Of a stretch of 64,000 bases of DNA, positions 9,901 to 18,826 are shown piece after piece. The notes beneath the pieces are model-generated. The model was given only the letters and a program-made list of their open reading frames with translations. It did no database searches and had not been told where the DNA came from. Both the position numbers and the translations under genes were made by a program. Numbering within the stretch: position 1 is the first letter of the stretch; each line of letters starts with the position of its first letter. The stretch comes from Pseudoalteromonas neustonica (GTDB lineage: Bacteria; Pseudomonadota; Gammaproteobacteria; Enterobacterales; Alteromonadaceae). The stretch lies in assembly GCF_001653135.1 (NCBI RefSeq), contig NZ_BDDS01000002.1, forward strand, positions 186,001 to 250,000. The letters run 5' to 3'.

Positions 9901-9991
9901 GTGTATTTCAGCGGGTATGAATGATTACATTACTAAGCCTATTAAACCAAAAACCTTGAAAAACAAGTTAGCGATGTGGCTGCTTAATTAA
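6908..9991 (+). CDS. Hybrid sensor histidine kinase with PAS, HisKA, HATPase and receiver domains
   Basis: An inner-membrane sensor kinase of about 1027 residues. Order of domains: membrane helix at about 24-45; periplasmic Cache-like sensor region to about 335; second helix at about 340-360; PAS domain at about 375-485; coiled coil to 520; HisKA with phospho-acceptor His531 in NISHEIRTPMNG; HATPase_c (630-755) with DTGIGI and GGTGLGLSI; a degenerate receiver at about 760-870 that lacks the usual acidic pair; and a complete receiver at about 905-1020 with the DD pair, phospho-acceptor Asp955 (MDCQMP) and the KPI lysine motif. The start is uncertain: TTG 6908, ATG 6920 or ATG 6932, none with a good ribosome site. 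No response regulator gene is adjacent, so it probably signals through a phosphotransfer protein elsewhere. The stimulus is unknown. Confidence 0.9.
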   Translation: MKSYMAILMHFQSSISHLFRSNKISLLALLVFSIIAISALYIFELKVRQDVYRTAQTNLNQELSTKSLSLKRQLKSSVTSIRFLNATPPISGISRATDNNFIDPLLNTPIEVWQTRLAGIFSGFMNTDEYLLQARYITLANDGQEVVRVDRDLDGVIRRIEGEQLQHKGQRDYMLKASMLDQNSVYISPIDYNRENGEIQVPYVSTYRVAKPVFNKEGFVFAVLVTNYFAEELFDSLIFSLPDGVDIYLLNNQNQFLSHPQSDLTFGFEFGQDITWSTVFNESQDISMQDTLAMSGLPNQYYLKQRIAFDSNDISMLPLELVVSIDTSVLLKEIANRRESFILVVFSLFSVLLFMVLFYQRYINRKLEIHSLKEQNNKIIENSLDSIVTVEENGVISNANKTALQSFDLLLNETNFTQLFELKNKDKHSLSETINEGAKPPFEAVYIDTDNIRHFYSVTLTCVFDVFTQRNQIAAILRNINSLKQTQSELELLNETLELKVSQRTVELESAIEEALAASQAKSDFVANISHEIRTPMNGVLGMLEMLKEDPLSDVQLQYLSFANSSANSLMTLINDILDFSKIEAGKLDIDNHSFDVITVCSDMITSMAIQGQRKGLEVLLNTDKVMDRMLVGDSHRLKQILINLLNNAFKFTHQGEVSLTLDCKYLTEDKLRMSFSIQDTGIGIAQENIDKLFDVFTQEDTSTTRHFGGTGLGLSICKKLAQLMGGDISVTSKKGKGSCFTAYVDLHVAPEKKLNTPIELAADIQVGVLIAKESVFQNITNLLVKNCKVDLNNIQRFDYLEEYDTFNVDLMVIDNEHPLLDKLIALCEQQNKKYMLILRDLLLSKADKASFPENCHMLNKPLTQDQFSYKLASIFGASNSFLLPSQKADSEGEVHVDLSRYKVLLVDDNMINIEVAKAILKRTQVSITCASDGVEALEALQAHQQQPFDVILMDCQMPNLNGYDTTSEIRNNKAGIVYRHIPIIAMTASAMAGDRERCISAGMNDYITKPIKPKTLKNKLAMWLLN

Positions 9992-9997
9992 GCAGCC
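9978..9997. terminator. Perfect 20-bp palindrome between convergent genes
   Basis: GGCTGCTTAATTAAGCAGCC covers the stop codons of both the kinase gene and the convergent phosphoesterase gene, whose ends overlap by 3 bases. It can form a 6-bp GC-rich stem with an AT loop. On the + strand it is followed by GATTTTT. It probably works as a shared, weak terminator. Confidence 0.55.
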
Positions 9998-10818
9998 GAT
10001 TTTTGCTCCTTATTTTTAACTCGGCTGTGTGATGATTCATCTGCTGAGTTAAGCACTTTTTTGGTATCACTCCAATGTAGCAGTTCAATCCTTCCACATG
10101 CTTGCTCTACCAGTGCTGTGCAGCTTTCTATCCAATCGCCATCGTTGCAATACACAATCCCATCAACTACTTTAATTTCAGGGTGATGGATATGACCACA
10201 AATAATTCCATCAACACCTTGTTTTTTCGCTTCATGAATAGCTGCATTTTCAAAAGCTTCTATTGCTTCTCGTGCTTTATGAACGCGGGCTTTTATCCAC
10301 GCTGCAAGTGACCAGTAGTTCTGACCAAACAGCCGGCGAATACGGTTCGTCCAGCGATTTAAAAAAAGTAAAAAATCATAACCCGCATCACCTGCAATAC
10401 TTATTAGCTTGTTGTAGCGAGTGGCAGAGTCAAAATCATCACCATGGACAAGCAAAAAGCGCTTATTAGCTTTTGTGGTATGAATATATTGCTGGTGTAC
10501 TTCAATACCGAATAAGCTGTTGTTTATATATTGCCTGAATGTTTCATCATGATTGCCGGGAATATAGATAACACGCGTGCCTTGAGATGCTTTTTCTTGA
10601 ATGCATGTTAAAACTTGGTAATGGCTTGAGTGCCAATAAAAGTTGCGCTTCATAGACCAAAGATCAATTATGTCGCCTACTAAATAGAGGGTATCGCATT
10701 CAATGCTGTTTAAAAAATCGAGTAGGTAATCAGCTCTGCAATCTTTATAGCCCAGGTGTACATCTGAGATCCATACTGCGGGAAAGTATTGTTTATCACT
10801 TGTGTTGTTATTAGTCAT
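9988..10818 (-). CDS. LpxH-like metallophosphoesterase (UDP-2,3-diacylglucosamine hydrolase family)
   Basis: A calcineurin-like phosphoesterase related to LpxH, the enzyme that cleaves UDP-2,3-diacylglucosamine in lipid A synthesis. The metal-binding motifs are all present: DVHLG (DxH), GDIIDLW (GD), GNHD and the later HGDDFD, with GHIH near residue 200. The protein is longer than classical LpxH (about 240 residues) and has the helical cap with many basic residues seen in the YbbF/LpxH-like paralogue group, so it may be a second phosphoesterase and not the essential LpxH. The frame extends to a GTG at 10875, but the family alignment favours ATG 10818 (276 residues), just before the conserved ISDVH. 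It is convergent with the sensor kinase gene. Confidence 0.8.
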   Translation of the reverse strand: MTNNNTSDKQYFPAVWISDVHLGYKDCRADYLLDFLNSIECDTLYLVGDIIDLWSMKRNFYWHSSHYQVLTCIQEKASQGTRVIYIPGNHDETFRQYINNSLFGIEVHQQYIHTTKANKRFLLVHGDDFDSATRYNKLISIAGDAGYDFLLFLNRWTNRIRRLFGQNYWSLAAWIKARVHKAREAIEAFENAAIHEAKKQGVDGIICGHIHHPEIKVVDGIVYCNDGDWIESCTALVEQACGRIELLHWSDTKKVLNSADESSHSRVKNKEQKSAA

Positions 10819-10974
10819 AGTCGTTATTGATAGTGTAATAATAACTACGTTAGGTAACTTTGATGACGTTAACACGACAGTTTAACGAAACATCTATGAC
10901 ACTTAGTATCGAGCTCAGCATAACAGAGCACATGCTTACAATGAAAAAAGTAGTGTGATGATAAAAAGCAGGGA

Positions 10975-11002
10975 ACAAAAAAGCCGCATAAAGCGGCTTT
11001 TA
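10975..11002 (-). terminator. Intrinsic terminator of proS
   Basis: Read on the minus strand, AAAGCCGC and GCGGCTTT form a perfect stem around TTTAT, followed by a T-run. It lies 24 bases after the proS stop. Confidence 0.9.
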
Positions 11003-11025
11003 TATTCAACTAGATTGACGTTAAA

Positions 11026-12750
11026 TTAAACGTTCATCGCAGTTTTAATTGCTTCTACAGCGGTATCAATATCAATCATTAGCTTTTCGCCAGTACGGCG
11101 ATTTTTAAGTTCTACTTTGTTTTCATCAAGGTTACGTTCGCCAATAACCAATGTGAAAGGCACACCCAATAATTCCATATCGTTGAACATCACACCAGGG
11201 CGTTCTTTACGATCATCAAATAACACTTCTAACCCTGCTGCTTTTAACCCTTCATAAAGATTATTAGCAATATCAGGAATACGATGAGATTTGTGCATAT
11301 TCATTGGCACAATAGCAATGTCAAATGGCGCAATAGGCTGAGGCCAAATAATACCGTATTGGTCATTATTTTGCTCAATAGCAGCAGCGACGATACGAGA
11401 CACGCCAATACCGTAACAACCCATGGTCATTATTTGGTTTTTACCTGTTTCGCTTAATACACCGGCTTTCATTGCTTCTGAGTACTTAGTCCCAAGTTGG
11501 AAGATATGACCAACTTCAATGCCGCGCTTGATTTGTAAGTTACCTTGACCACAAGGGCTGGCGTCACCTTCAACAATGTTACGTAAGTCAGCAACTAGGT
11601 AATCTGTTACATCGCGATCCCAGTTTATGCCACTGTAATGCTCGTCGTCTTTATTAGCGCCTGCAACAAAGTCAGCCATCACATTGGCTGTGCGGTCAAT
11701 AATAATTGGCATAGATAAACCTACAGGTCCTAAAGAACCAGGTTTTGCACCTACAGCGGCAATAATATCAGCTTCTTTTGCCATCTCGAGAGGCGCATCG
11801 ACTAATGGGTGTTTCTCTGCTTTAAGTTCATTAAGATCATGATCACCTCGCACAACTAAAGCAACCAAGCCTCGTTGGCCTTCTTCATTTGGTGCGCCAT
11901 ATACAATCAGCGTTTTAACACCACGATGTGGTTTTACACCGTAATGCTTTTTAAGCTCATCAATAGTTTTTGCATCTGGCGTAGGGAATGCTTTTAATTC
12001 TTTGCTCGGTGCAGGGCGAGCTTCACTTGGTGCGAGTGCTTCTGCTTTTTCAATGTTCGCAGCGTAGTCACTGGCATCACTAAATGCAATCGCATCTTCA
12101 CCAGACTCAGCCAATACATGAAACTCATGCGATACACTACCACCAATCGACCCCGTGTCAGCAATAACTGGGCGGTAATCTAGGTTTAAGCGTTCAAAAA
12201 TATTACAGTATGCTTTGTGCATCGCTTGGTAAGTTGCATCTAAACATTCATCACTTAAGTGGAACGAGTATGCGTCTTTCATGGTGAATTCACGTGCGCG
12301 CATTACACCAAAGCGAGGGCGACGTTCATCACGTACTTTTGTTTGTACTTGATACAAAGTGATAGGTAGTTGCTTGTAAGAGTTGATCTCTTTACGAACA
12401 AAATCAGTGATCACTTCTTCGTGAGTTGGGCCTAATGCAAACGTTCGATTATGGCGATCTGTAAAGCGGACTAACTCTGGGCCAAACTGATCCCAACGAC
12501 CCGATTCTTCCCATAAATCAGCAGGCTGAATTACAGGCATTAGCATTTCGATAGCGCCTGCTTTATCCATTTCTTCGCGCACGATGTTTTCTACTTTACG
12601 TAACACGCGTAAACCAGAGGGTAACCAAGTATATAGGCCCGACGCGACGCGACGGATCATACCCGCTCTTAACATTAATTGATGCGATACAATTTCAGCA
12701 TCTGAAGGCGTTTCTTTAAGTGTTGCGAGAATATATTGACTGGTACGCAT
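11026..12750 (-). CDS. proS: Prolyl-tRNA synthetase
   Basis: ProS charges tRNA(Pro) with proline in the cytoplasm. The 574-residue length fits the bacterial form with an INS editing domain. Class II motifs are visible: motif 2 around [21 protein letters not shown] (residues 140-160) and motif 3 [13 protein letters not shown] (about 445). The insertion between them (about 225-400) holds the editing domain that hydrolyses mischarged Ala-tRNA(Pro). The C-terminal anticodon-binding domain includes [15 protein letters not shown]. The gene stands alone, with its own terminator. Identification is secure from sequence alone. Confidence 0.98.
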   Translation of the reverse strand: MRTSQYILATLKETPSDAEIVSHQLMLRAGMIRRVASGLYTWLPSGLRVLRKVENIVREEMDKAGAIEMLMPVIQPADLWEESGRWDQFGPELVRFTDRHNRTFALGPTHEEVITDFVRKEINSYKQLPITLYQVQTKVRDERRPRFGVMRAREFTMKDAYSFHLSDECLDATYQAMHKAYCNIFERLNLDYRPVIADTGSIGGSVSHEFHVLAESGEDAIAFSDASDYAANIEKAEALAPSEARPAPSKELKAFPTPDAKTIDELKKHYGVKPHRGVKTLIVYGAPNEEGQRGLVALVVRGDHDLNELKAEKHPLVDAPLEMAKEADIIAAVGAKPGSLGPVGLSMPIIIDRTANVMADFVAGANKDDEHYSGINWDRDVTDYLVADLRNIVEGDASPCGQGNLQIKRGIEVGHIFQLGTKYSEAMKAGVLSETGKNQIMTMGCYGIGVSRIVAAAIEQNNDQYGIIWPQPIAPFDIAIVPMNMHKSHRIPDIANNLYEGLKAAGLEVLFDDRKERPGVMFNDMELLGVPFTLVIGERNLDENKVELKNRRTGEKLMIDIDTAVEAIKTAMNV

Positions 12751-12840
12751 GTTTATTCCGATAGTTATAAAATTATTATTTCAATAAGGCACTCAGTTTA
12801 GCAGTGGTTGCTTTTACACTAAAGCGCTAAGTGTGTTTTT

Positions 12841-13575
12841 CTAGTTTTTTTCTATGCTAGTGACGTAGTTATGTTCGCCGTTAACCTGCCAACGGATATT
12901 AAAATCATACAAGGTCATCCCATAACTTTGTTCACCCTCTTTTTGTTTTTTGTAAGCAGGGCGAGGGTCTTGCTTAAGGACATTATTGATAAAGTCGTGT
13001 AAATCAGGGTAGTCGGTCTGCTGTTTGATAAACTCGAGTACTGATGAGCTAAATTCAACGGTCATTTGCGTTTCTGGGCGAGTATCAGCAAAGCCTGCGG
13101 TTGCATCGACCATAGCATCAGAATAGGGTAAATAAGGTTTTATATCTAAAATTGGTGTGCCATCAAGTAAATCAATGCCCGCTAACAATAAGCATAATTG
13201 ACCATTTTTATATTCAATGCCTTCGAGCTTTACTGCGCTCATACCAATGGCATTGGGTCTAAAGGTCGCACGTGTTGCAAACACACCTTTACGCTCATTG
13301 CCTCCTAAGCGTGGCGGTCTAACCATCGCAGAGTAACCTTTATCAGCGGTTTCATGAAAACGAAAGAGTAACCAAATATGGCTAAACTCATCTAAGCCAC
13401 GAACAAACTCCTCGCGGTTAAAATCAGCAGCAAACACAAGCTTTGCTTTGGCTTGTGGCACTAAACGAGGTTGGCGAGGAATAGCAAACTTCTGTTTATA
13501 GGGAGATTGTATATGGCCAATGGCCGTTAGTTGAAAATCGTTCATGAAACTCAATGACTGTTGAAGATACGCCAT
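12841..13575 (-). CDS. trmO: tRNA t6A37 N6-methyltransferase TrmO (TsaA/YaeB family)
   Basis: TrmO uses S-adenosylmethionine to methylate the N6 of t6A at position 37 of tRNA(Thr). The 244-residue protein carries the UPF0066 barrel motifs: AIGHIQSPY near residue 18, FSHIWLLFRFHE at about 65, RPNAIGMSAVKLEGI at about 108 and GTPILDIKPYLPYSD at about 138. The C-terminal domain (QDPRPAYKK...YGMTLYDFNIRW) is that of the E. coli YaeB type. ATG 13575 has AGG at a good distance; ATG 13545 (MNDFQLTAIG) is the alternative and matches the usual family N-terminus better. It is followed by proS in the same direction, 90 bases on. Confidence 0.93.
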   Translation of the reverse strand: MAYLQQSLSFMNDFQLTAIGHIQSPYKQKFAIPRQPRLVPQAKAKLVFAADFNREEFVRGLDEFSHIWLLFRFHETADKGYSAMVRPPRLGGNERKGVFATRATFRPNAIGMSAVKLEGIEYKNGQLCLLLAGIDLLDGTPILDIKPYLPYSDAMVDATAGFADTRPETQMTVEFSSSVLEFIKQQTDYPDLHDFINNVLKQDPRPAYKKQKEGEQSYGMTLYDFNIRWQVNGEHNYVTSIEKN

Positions 13576-13590
13576 TCTACCTGTTCATAC

Positions 13591-13616
13591 TAAAAAAGGC
13601 AGCCTGAAGCTGCCTT
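13591..13616 (-). terminator. Intrinsic terminator of the outer-membrane barrel gene
   Basis: On the minus strand, AAGGCAGC and GCTGCCTT form a perfect 8-bp stem with a 5-base loop followed by a T-run. It lies 26 bases after the stop of the 13643-14215 gene. Confidence 0.9.
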
Positions 13617-13642
13617 AAACAAGGGGAGTTTATAAAAAAATG

Positions 13643-14215
13643 TTAGAACATGTATTGCACTGAAACAGACGCGACATCCATATCAGTATCAATATCGTCT
13701 TCTAATTTATAGCGTTCATACTCTAAGCGAACTTGCACGTTGCTTGTAAATGCGTACTCTAAACCCGCACCGTAAAATACATCACCTCCACTTTGCTCAG
13801 CAGAAATTTCGCCAAGGGCAGGGATATCGCTGGTTACTTCTGCGTCCCACTCTAACCAACCGCCTTTAGCATAAACTGAAAAGCTCTCAGTAATTGGCGC
13901 TGCTAAGCGTCCGGCGAGAGATATACCATCTACTTCGGCATAGCTGTCTATGTCACTTACTTCATCAAAATTTTGATAAGCAAGTTCGAGACTTAAATAT
14001 TTATTAAATTGGGTACCAATGTAGCCTTTGAGCATTTGTGAGTCATCGTCAAAATCAATGTCGTTTTCTGAATCTTCAAATTGAAAAGAATATTGACCGT
14101 AGCCGATACCAGTATAAATACGTGGTGAGTCCATCTCGTTAACATCAGCCTGCGCTGCAGAGTTAAAGCCAAGAGTTGCTAAAGCAAGTGCTGAAAGAGA
14201 AAGTGTTTTAATCAT
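13643..14215 (-). CDS. Outer-membrane beta-barrel protein (OmpA/OmpX-like, 8-stranded)
   Basis: A 190-residue outer-membrane protein. A signal peptide ends at AQA/D (residue 23). The mature part alternates hydrophobic and polar residues in eight likely strands, beginning with RIYTGIGYGQYSFQF and ending in VASVSVQYMF; the final phenylalanine is the BamA recognition residue. Loops are rich in Asp and Glu. There is no OmpA C-terminal peptidoglycan domain, so it is a stand-alone barrel of the porin/OMP_b-brl family. AGGAGCT precedes the ATG. The gene is monocistronic with its own terminator. The specific role is unknown. Confidence 0.85.
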   Translation of the reverse strand: MIKTLSLSALALATLGFNSAAQADVNEMDSPRIYTGIGYGQYSFQFEDSENDIDFDDDSQMLKGYIGTQFNKYLSLELAYQNFDEVSDIDSYAEVDGISLAGRLAAPITESFSVYAKGGWLEWDAEVTSDIPALGEISAEQSGGDVFYGAGLEYAFTSNVQVRLEYERYKLEDDIDTDMDVASVSVQYMF

Positions 14216-14380
14216 TAAATAGCTCCTTTATAAAATAAAAATAAATAACCCGTGGTTACTTGTCTCTTTTATAACTGCATTGATTATGCCAGCTTGAAGT
14301 TGGCTAAATTAAAAGCTAAAAATGGTGTTTTTGTCTAATCTATCAGCAGGTTGGTGTGTTTTTATTCATGTGTTCAGTTT

Positions 14381-14404
14381 CGCCATGGAAAGCTTTTCAT
14401 GGCG
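14381..14404 (-). terminator. Possible terminator hairpin of the thioesterase gene
   Basis: CGCCATG and CATGGCG pair, and the flanked bases can extend the stem. It lies 23 bases beyond the thioesterase stop, but there is no T-run, so this is tentative. Confidence 0.4.
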
Positions 14405-14426
14405 ATATGTAAACTTTACTTAGTGA

Positions 14427-14900
14427 TTATTCTGGCTCACATTTGTGTAGTAAGGTCTCAGTTTCAATGGCGATTTCTTTCATTTTTATTGCGTAGTTTT
14501 CAAGTTGTTTCTCTTCGCTACTCACTGCCACGTATTCTGGCACATTAACAGGATAGCCAGTTTCATCCATGGCTACGAAACTAATAACACAGTGATTTGT
14601 TTCAACCATATTTTGTGTTTTGGGATCACCACATCGCACTTGTATAAAGATTTGCATGCTTGTTTTACCCGTATGAGCGATTTTAGCTTCTACCTCAACT
14701 ATTTGACCAACAAGAATAGGGCGGCGAAATTTAACACCAGCCACTGACACCGTAACGCAGTAGTGGCCACTCCAACCAGCGGCACATGCATACCCAGCTT
14801 GGTCAATCCATTTCATGACAACACCACCGTGGACTTTTCCTCCAAAGTTAACATCGGTGGGCTCAGCTAAAAAACGAAACACTACATTTGACGACGGCAT
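14427..14900 (-). CDS. Acyl-CoA thioesterase, hotdog fold (YciA/BACH type)
   Basis: A 157-residue hotdog-fold enzyme that hydrolyses acyl-CoA esters to free acid and CoA. The first strand and helix show VNFGGKVHGGVVMKWIDQAGYACA, the BACH/YciA pattern in which the conserved Asn and Asp around the helix form the active site. The strands ... VSVAGVKFRRPILVGQIVEVEAKI ... and VETNHCVISFVAMDETG complete the single domain. The gene lies beside ETF-ubiquinone oxidoreductase and etfBA, so a part in acyl-CoA homeostasis is plausible. The natural substrate cannot be read from sequence. Confidence 0.88.
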   Translation of the reverse strand: MPSSNVVFRFLAEPTDVNFGGKVHGGVVMKWIDQAGYACAAGWSGHYCVTVSVAGVKFRRPILVGQIVEVEAKIAHTGKTSMQIFIQVRCGDPKTQNMVETNHCVISFVAMDETGYPVNVPEYVAVSSEEKQLENYAIKMKEIAIETETLLHKCEPE

Positions 14901-14945
14901 ACATATTACTCTTTACTATTAGACGGTTATTATTGAGCATAGCGC

Positions 14946-14967
14946 AAAAAAGGGGCCGAAGCCCCCT
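14946..14967 (-). terminator. Intrinsic terminator of the ETF-QO gene
   Basis: On the minus strand, GGGGC TTCG GCCCC followed by TTTTTT forms a compact hairpin with a UUCG tetraloop, 33 bases after the ETF-QO stop. Confidence 0.92.
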
Positions 14968-15000
14968 GCAATTTAGGATTAGTTCAAAATTTAAAATAAT

Positions 15001-16647
15001 TTACATATTGGGGTAGTTTGGCCCACCAGCACCTTCAGGGGTTACCCATGTAATATTTTGGCTTGGATCTTTAATATCGCAGGTTTTACAATGCACACAA
15101 TTTTGTGAATTGATCACAAACTCATCTTTACCGTTAACCTGTTGTACTTCATAAACCCCCGCAGGACAATAGCGCTGTGCTGGTTCGTCAAATTTTACAA
15201 GGTTTACGTCAATAGGGATGGCGCTGTTTTTTAGTTGTAAATGACACGGCTGAGATTCTTCATGGTTAGTGTTTGATAAAAACACAGATGACAACTTATC
15301 AAAGCTAAGTACAGCATCAGGTTTTGGGTAGTCAATTTTATCTGCTTGGTTTTTATCAACTAATGTGCAGTGATCTGGTGTGTTATCTTTAAAAGTAAAC
15401 GGTAAGCCGCCACCAAACATATTTTGATCAAGGGTGTTATAAGCTCCTCCTATAAACTTACCGAGTTTATGCATTGCAGGACCAAAGTTGCGAGATTGGT
15501 ACAACTCTTTATAGGCCCAGCTTTGCTTAAAGGCTTGTGCATACTCAGTAAGATCAGAGTGCGCCTGTGCGTTACACAAGGCTTTAAAAATAACCTCAGC
15601 TGCAATCATGCCTGATTTCATTGCAGTATGATTACCTTTGATTTTTGCAAAGTTTAAGGTGCCAGCATCACAGCCAACAAGTAAACCACCAGGGAAATGC
15701 ATTTTAGGTAAAGAATGCAGGCCACCCTTAGCAATTGCGCGAGCACCATAAGAAATTCGCTCACCACCTTGGAGAATATCTTTAAAAACAGGATGATGTT
15801 TCATACGTTGAAATTCATCAAACGGGCTTAAATGTGGATTTGAATAATTTAAATCAACAATCAGCCCCACTACAACTTGGTTGTTTTCACTGTGGTACAT
15901 AAATGCACCGCCATTCGTATCCCCAGCGAGCGGCCAACCAGTTCCGTGAACAACGTTACCTTGCTTGTGTTTGGCAGGATCTATTTGCCAAATTTCTTTA
16001 AAGCCCAAACCATAATGTTGTGGTGATGCATCGGCATCAAGGGCAAATTGATTGATTAATTGTTTACCTAAATGGCCACGGCAGCCCTCGGCAAATACAG
16101 TGTACTTTGCACGAAGCTCCATACCCGGCATAAAACCATCTTTTTCGTTGCCGTCTTTATCAAGTCCCATATCGCCAGTAACAATACCTTTTACAGTATC
16201 GTCTTCTATTATTAATGAATGAGCGCTAAACCCTGGAAAAACCTCCACTCCTAAGTTCTCAGCTTGTTCAGCGAGCCAACGACACACATTGCCCATAGAG
16301 ACAATATAGTTACCCGTGTTATGAAAACTTTTTGGGGTCGCAAAATGAGGGATGGCAGTTGCTTTATTGTCATTATTAAACCAATAAATCTCATCATTGG
16401 TTACTTTAGTTGTAACGGGAGCGTCAAGGTCTTGCCAATTAGGCAGCAACTCATCTAATGCAGTGGTCTCAAATATTGCACCAGATAAAATATGGGCACC
16501 CACTTCTGAGCCTTTTTCAACTACGCAAATCGTACACTCTTGTTGTTTTTCTTGTGCTTGTTGCGCTAATCGGATTGCGGTAGCTAAGCCAGCAGGCCCA
16601 GCGCCGACAATAACGACATCAAATTCCATGGTTTCGCGTTCGACCAT
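15001..16647 (-). CDS. etfD: Electron transfer flavoprotein-ubiquinone oxidoreductase
   Basis: ETF-QO is a membrane-associated flavoprotein that takes electrons from reduced ETF and passes them to ubiquinone. The 548-residue length is typical. The N-terminus has the FAD dinucleotide motif DVVIVGAGPAGLATAIRLA, followed by the ETF-QO signature GAHILSGAIFE. The C-terminus carries the ferredoxin-like 4Fe-4S cysteines in RYCPAG and NCVHCKTCDIKDP and ends in the typical WVTPEGAGGPNYPNM. Start ATG 16647 has AGAGG 5 bases upstream. It is divergent from etfBA across a 195-bp region with two palindromic operators. Gene names vary (etfD, fixC-like). Confidence 0.96.
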   Translation of the reverse strand: MVERETMEFDVVIVGAGPAGLATAIRLAQQAQEKQQECTICVVEKGSEVGAHILSGAIFETTALDELLPNWQDLDAPVTTKVTNDEIYWFNNDNKATAIPHFATPKSFHNTGNYIVSMGNVCRWLAEQAENLGVEVFPGFSAHSLIIEDDTVKGIVTGDMGLDKDGNEKDGFMPGMELRAKYTVFAEGCRGHLGKQLINQFALDADASPQHYGLGFKEIWQIDPAKHKQGNVVHGTGWPLAGDTNGGAFMYHSENNQVVVGLIVDLNYSNPHLSPFDEFQRMKHHPVFKDILQGGERISYGARAIAKGGLHSLPKMHFPGGLLVGCDAGTLNFAKIKGNHTAMKSGMIAAEVIFKALCNAQAHSDLTEYAQAFKQSWAYKELYQSRNFGPAMHKLGKFIGGAYNTLDQNMFGGGLPFTFKDNTPDHCTLVDKNQADKIDYPKPDAVLSFDKLSSVFLSNTNHEESQPCHLQLKNSAIPIDVNLVKFDEPAQRYCPAGVYEVQQVNGKDEFVINSQNCVHCKTCDIKDPSQNITWVTPEGAGGPNYPNM

Positions 16648-16746
16648 ATTAACCTCTTTTGTGTGACGGACCTGTGCCTTTACGATGGCAATTTCATACT
16701 TGCAAATGAAACGTTACAGGTTAGGAATAGTTTAAGGTTATTTTAG

Positions 16747-16764
16747 GTTGACGTTTACGTCAAC
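16747..16764. promoter_or_regulatory. Palindromic operator 1 in the etfD/etfBA divergent region
   Basis: GTTGACGTTTACGTCAAC has perfect 8-bp arms around a 2-base centre. A second, imperfect copy lies 48 bp away. From memory of regulon studies, this resembles the sites of the MerR-type regulator LiuR, which controls branched-chain amino acid and etf genes in related bacteria. The match is inferred, and the regulator is not encoded here. Confidence 0.6.
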
Positions 16765-16794
16765 AGGAAGTAGTCTGAATTCATAAAATAAATA

Positions 16795-16813
16795 GGTTGA
16801 CGTACACGTTACC
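16795..16813. promoter_or_regulatory. Palindromic operator 2 in the etfD/etfBA divergent region
   Basis: GGTTGACGTACACGTTACC is an imperfect palindrome sharing the TTGACGT half-site with operator 1. It ends 29 bases before the etfB start, so it probably overlaps the etfBA promoter. Confidence 0.55.
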
Positions 16814-16842
16814 TTGTAGGTTTAAATTAAAATGGAGTTCCT

Positions 16843-17592
16843 ATGAAAGTTCTCGTACCAATAAAAAGAGTGATTGACTACAACGTGAAAGCACGTGTCA
16901 AAGCAGATAATAGCGACGTTGATCTTACTAATGTAAAAATGGCGATGAACCCATTTTGTGAAATAGCAATTGAAGAAGCAATTCGTTTAAAAGAAGCGGG
17001 TATAGCAACCGAGGTTGTTGCAGTTACAATTGGTGCTAAAGCATCGCAAGAGCAATTACGTACAGCGCTTGCTTTAGGAGCTGATAAAGCGATTCATATT
17101 GAAACGGATGAAAAATTAGAATCTCTGCATGTGGCTAAATTATTAGCTAAAATTGTTGAGCAAGAAGCACCAGAGCTGGTTATTTTAGGTAAACAGTCTA
17201 TTGATTCAGATAACAATCAAACAGGACAAATGCTTGCTGCGTTAACAGGGCGCGGGCAGGGTACTTTTGCATCTAATGTAGATGTAGCCAATGGCACAGT
17301 AAATGTAACCCGTGAGGTCGATGGTGGTTTGCAAACTGTCGCACTTAAATTACCCGCTGTAGTGACGACTGATTTACGCCTTAATGAACCTCGTTATGCT
17401 TCATTACCGAATATTATGAAAGCAAAACGTAAGCCGCTAGATGTCATTGCAGCTGATAGCTTAGGTGTAGATTTAACACCGCGTATTAGCGTTGTTGAAG
17501 TACATGAACCAGCAAAGCGAAGTGGTGGCATCATTGTTGACGACGTTGCTCAGTTAGTTGATTTATTAAAAACACAAGCGAAGGTGATTTAA
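16843..17592 (+). CDS. etfB: Electron transfer flavoprotein, beta subunit
   Basis: EtfB pairs with EtfA to form the soluble heterodimer that carries electrons from acyl-CoA and other dehydrogenases to ETF-QO. The 249-residue length is standard. Typical elements are [20 protein letters not shown] at the start, the AMP-binding region [21 protein letters not shown], and the recognition-loop signature [35 protein letters not shown] good ribosome site (GGAG) lies 6 bases before the ATG. The gene is directly followed by etfA. Confidence 0.97.
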   Translation: MKVLVPIKRVIDYNVKARVKADNSDVDLTNVKMAMNPFCEIAIEEAIRLKEAGIATEVVAVTIGAKASQEQLRTALALGADKAIHIETDEKLESLHVAKLLAKIVEQEAPELVILGKQSIDSDNNQTGQMLAALTGRGQGTFASNVDVANGTVNVTREVDGGLQTVALKLPAVVTTDLRLNEPRYASLPNIMKAKRKPLDVIAADSLGVDLTPRISVVEVHEPAKRSGGIIVDDVAQLVDLLKTQAKVI

Positions 17593-18519
17593 ATGAAAAC
17601 ATTAGTTATTGCGGATCATGACAATGGTGTTTTAAAGCCTGAAACGTCAAAAACGATTAATGCGGCCTTAAAGCTTGGTTTTGCTGTTGATGTACTCATC
17701 GCGGGTGAAAATTTAGCACCGATGAGTGAAGAGGTTGCCAGCATTGCGGGTGTAAACGGCGTATTAGTTGCTGATAACAGTGAATATGCTCATCAATTAG
17801 CAGAAAATATCGCTGATCTAGTGCTATCACTTGCACCGGAGTATTCACACCTTGTAGCGAGTGCAACAACAACGGGTAAAAACTTTATGCCACGTGTTGC
17901 TGCCTTATTAGATGTAGCGCAAATTTCAGAAATCATTGACGTAGTTGATGGCGACACATTTAAACGCCCAATTTATGCAGGTAATGCAATTGCGACAGTT
18001 AAATCATTAGATAGTAAAAAAGTGATTACGGTTCGTGCGAGCAGCTTTGATTTACAAGGCGAGCAAACAGCTGCCGATATTACGGCTATTGACGCGGTAT
18101 TTAGCAGTCAATTGAGCTCTTTTGTTAGTGTTGAACAAACCGAATCTGAACGTCCAGAGTTAACGGCTGCGCAAGTGGTTATATCAGGTGGGCGTGGCAT
18201 GCAAAACGGTGAGAACTTCTCATTACTACATGGTATTGCTGATAAGCTTGGTGCTGCTATTGGCGCATCGCGTGCTGCGGTTGACGCGGGCTTTGTACCC
18301 AATGATATGCAAGTAGGTCAAACGGGTAAAATTGTTGCGCCTAACTTATATATTGCAGTGGGTATCAGCGGCGCAATTCAGCACTTAGCAGGCATGAAAG
18401 ATTCAAAAGTGATTGTTGCAATCAATAAAGATCCAGATGCACCGATTTTCCAAGTGGCAGATTACGGCCTAGTTGCTGATTTATTTGATGTGCTACCAGA
18501 GCTAGAAAGCGCGCTATAA
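17593..18519 (+). CDS. etfA: Electron transfer flavoprotein, alpha subunit
   Basis: EtfA holds the FAD of the ETF heterodimer. It starts at the base after the etfB stop codon, so the two are translationally linked. The 308-residue protein has the N-terminal nucleotide-like domain and the C-terminal FAD domain with the motifs [10 protein letters not shown] (residue 195), [42 protein letters not shown] and [16 protein letters not shown], which contact the flavin. A terminator hairpin follows. Confidence 0.97.
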   Translation: MKTLVIADHDNGVLKPETSKTINAALKLGFAVDVLIAGENLAPMSEEVASIAGVNGVLVADNSEYAHQLAENIADLVLSLAPEYSHLVASATTTGKNFMPRVAALLDVAQISEIIDVVDGDTFKRPIYAGNAIATVKSLDSKKVITVRASSFDLQGEQTAADITAIDAVFSSQLSSFVSVEQTESERPELTAAQVVISGGRGMQNGENFSLLHGIADKLGAAIGASRAAVDAGFVPNDMQVGQTGKIVAPNLYIAVGISGAIQHLAGMKDSKVIVAINKDPDAPIFQVADYGLVADLFDVLPELESAL

Positions 18520-18533
18520 TAACTCTGATTGTT

Positions 18534-18574
18534 AAAAGCTGTTGTGACTATTTTCATGCTCGCACAGCTTTTTT
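18534..18574 (+). terminator. Terminator after etfBA
   Basis: AAAAGCTGT pairs with ACAGCTTTT around a 21-base loop, and the T-run continues. It starts 15 bases after the etfA stop. Confidence 0.7.
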
Positions 18575-18755
18575 ATTTTGCTTACCTGAATTCACCTCAA
18601 AACACATTTTAAAATATCTTTTCATTGCTTTTCAGCTCAAAAACCATACATCACACTTCATTTTTTTATTGATTAATTTTACTTATCCTAACGCTAAAAA
18701 TAACTCGTTGGTCAGAAAGTTAAAAAACCTTTATAAATCACTCGTAGCTTAGGCT

Positions 18756-18819
18756 AAAGCACCCATCCTGTTAAGTTAGCGTGTTATTTATAACCCTCAC
18801 TTAGCAGTATGGGTGTTTC
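18756..18819 (+). promoter_or_regulatory. Possible leader hairpin upstream of the RimK-like gene
   Basis: AAGCACCCAT pairs with ATGGGTGTTT (10 bp with one G:U) around a 42-base loop. It lies in the 408-bp gap between etfA and the ATP-grasp gene. No known riboswitch is recognised. It may be a leader structure or chance. Confidence 0.3.
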
Positions 18820-18826
18820 TATTTAA

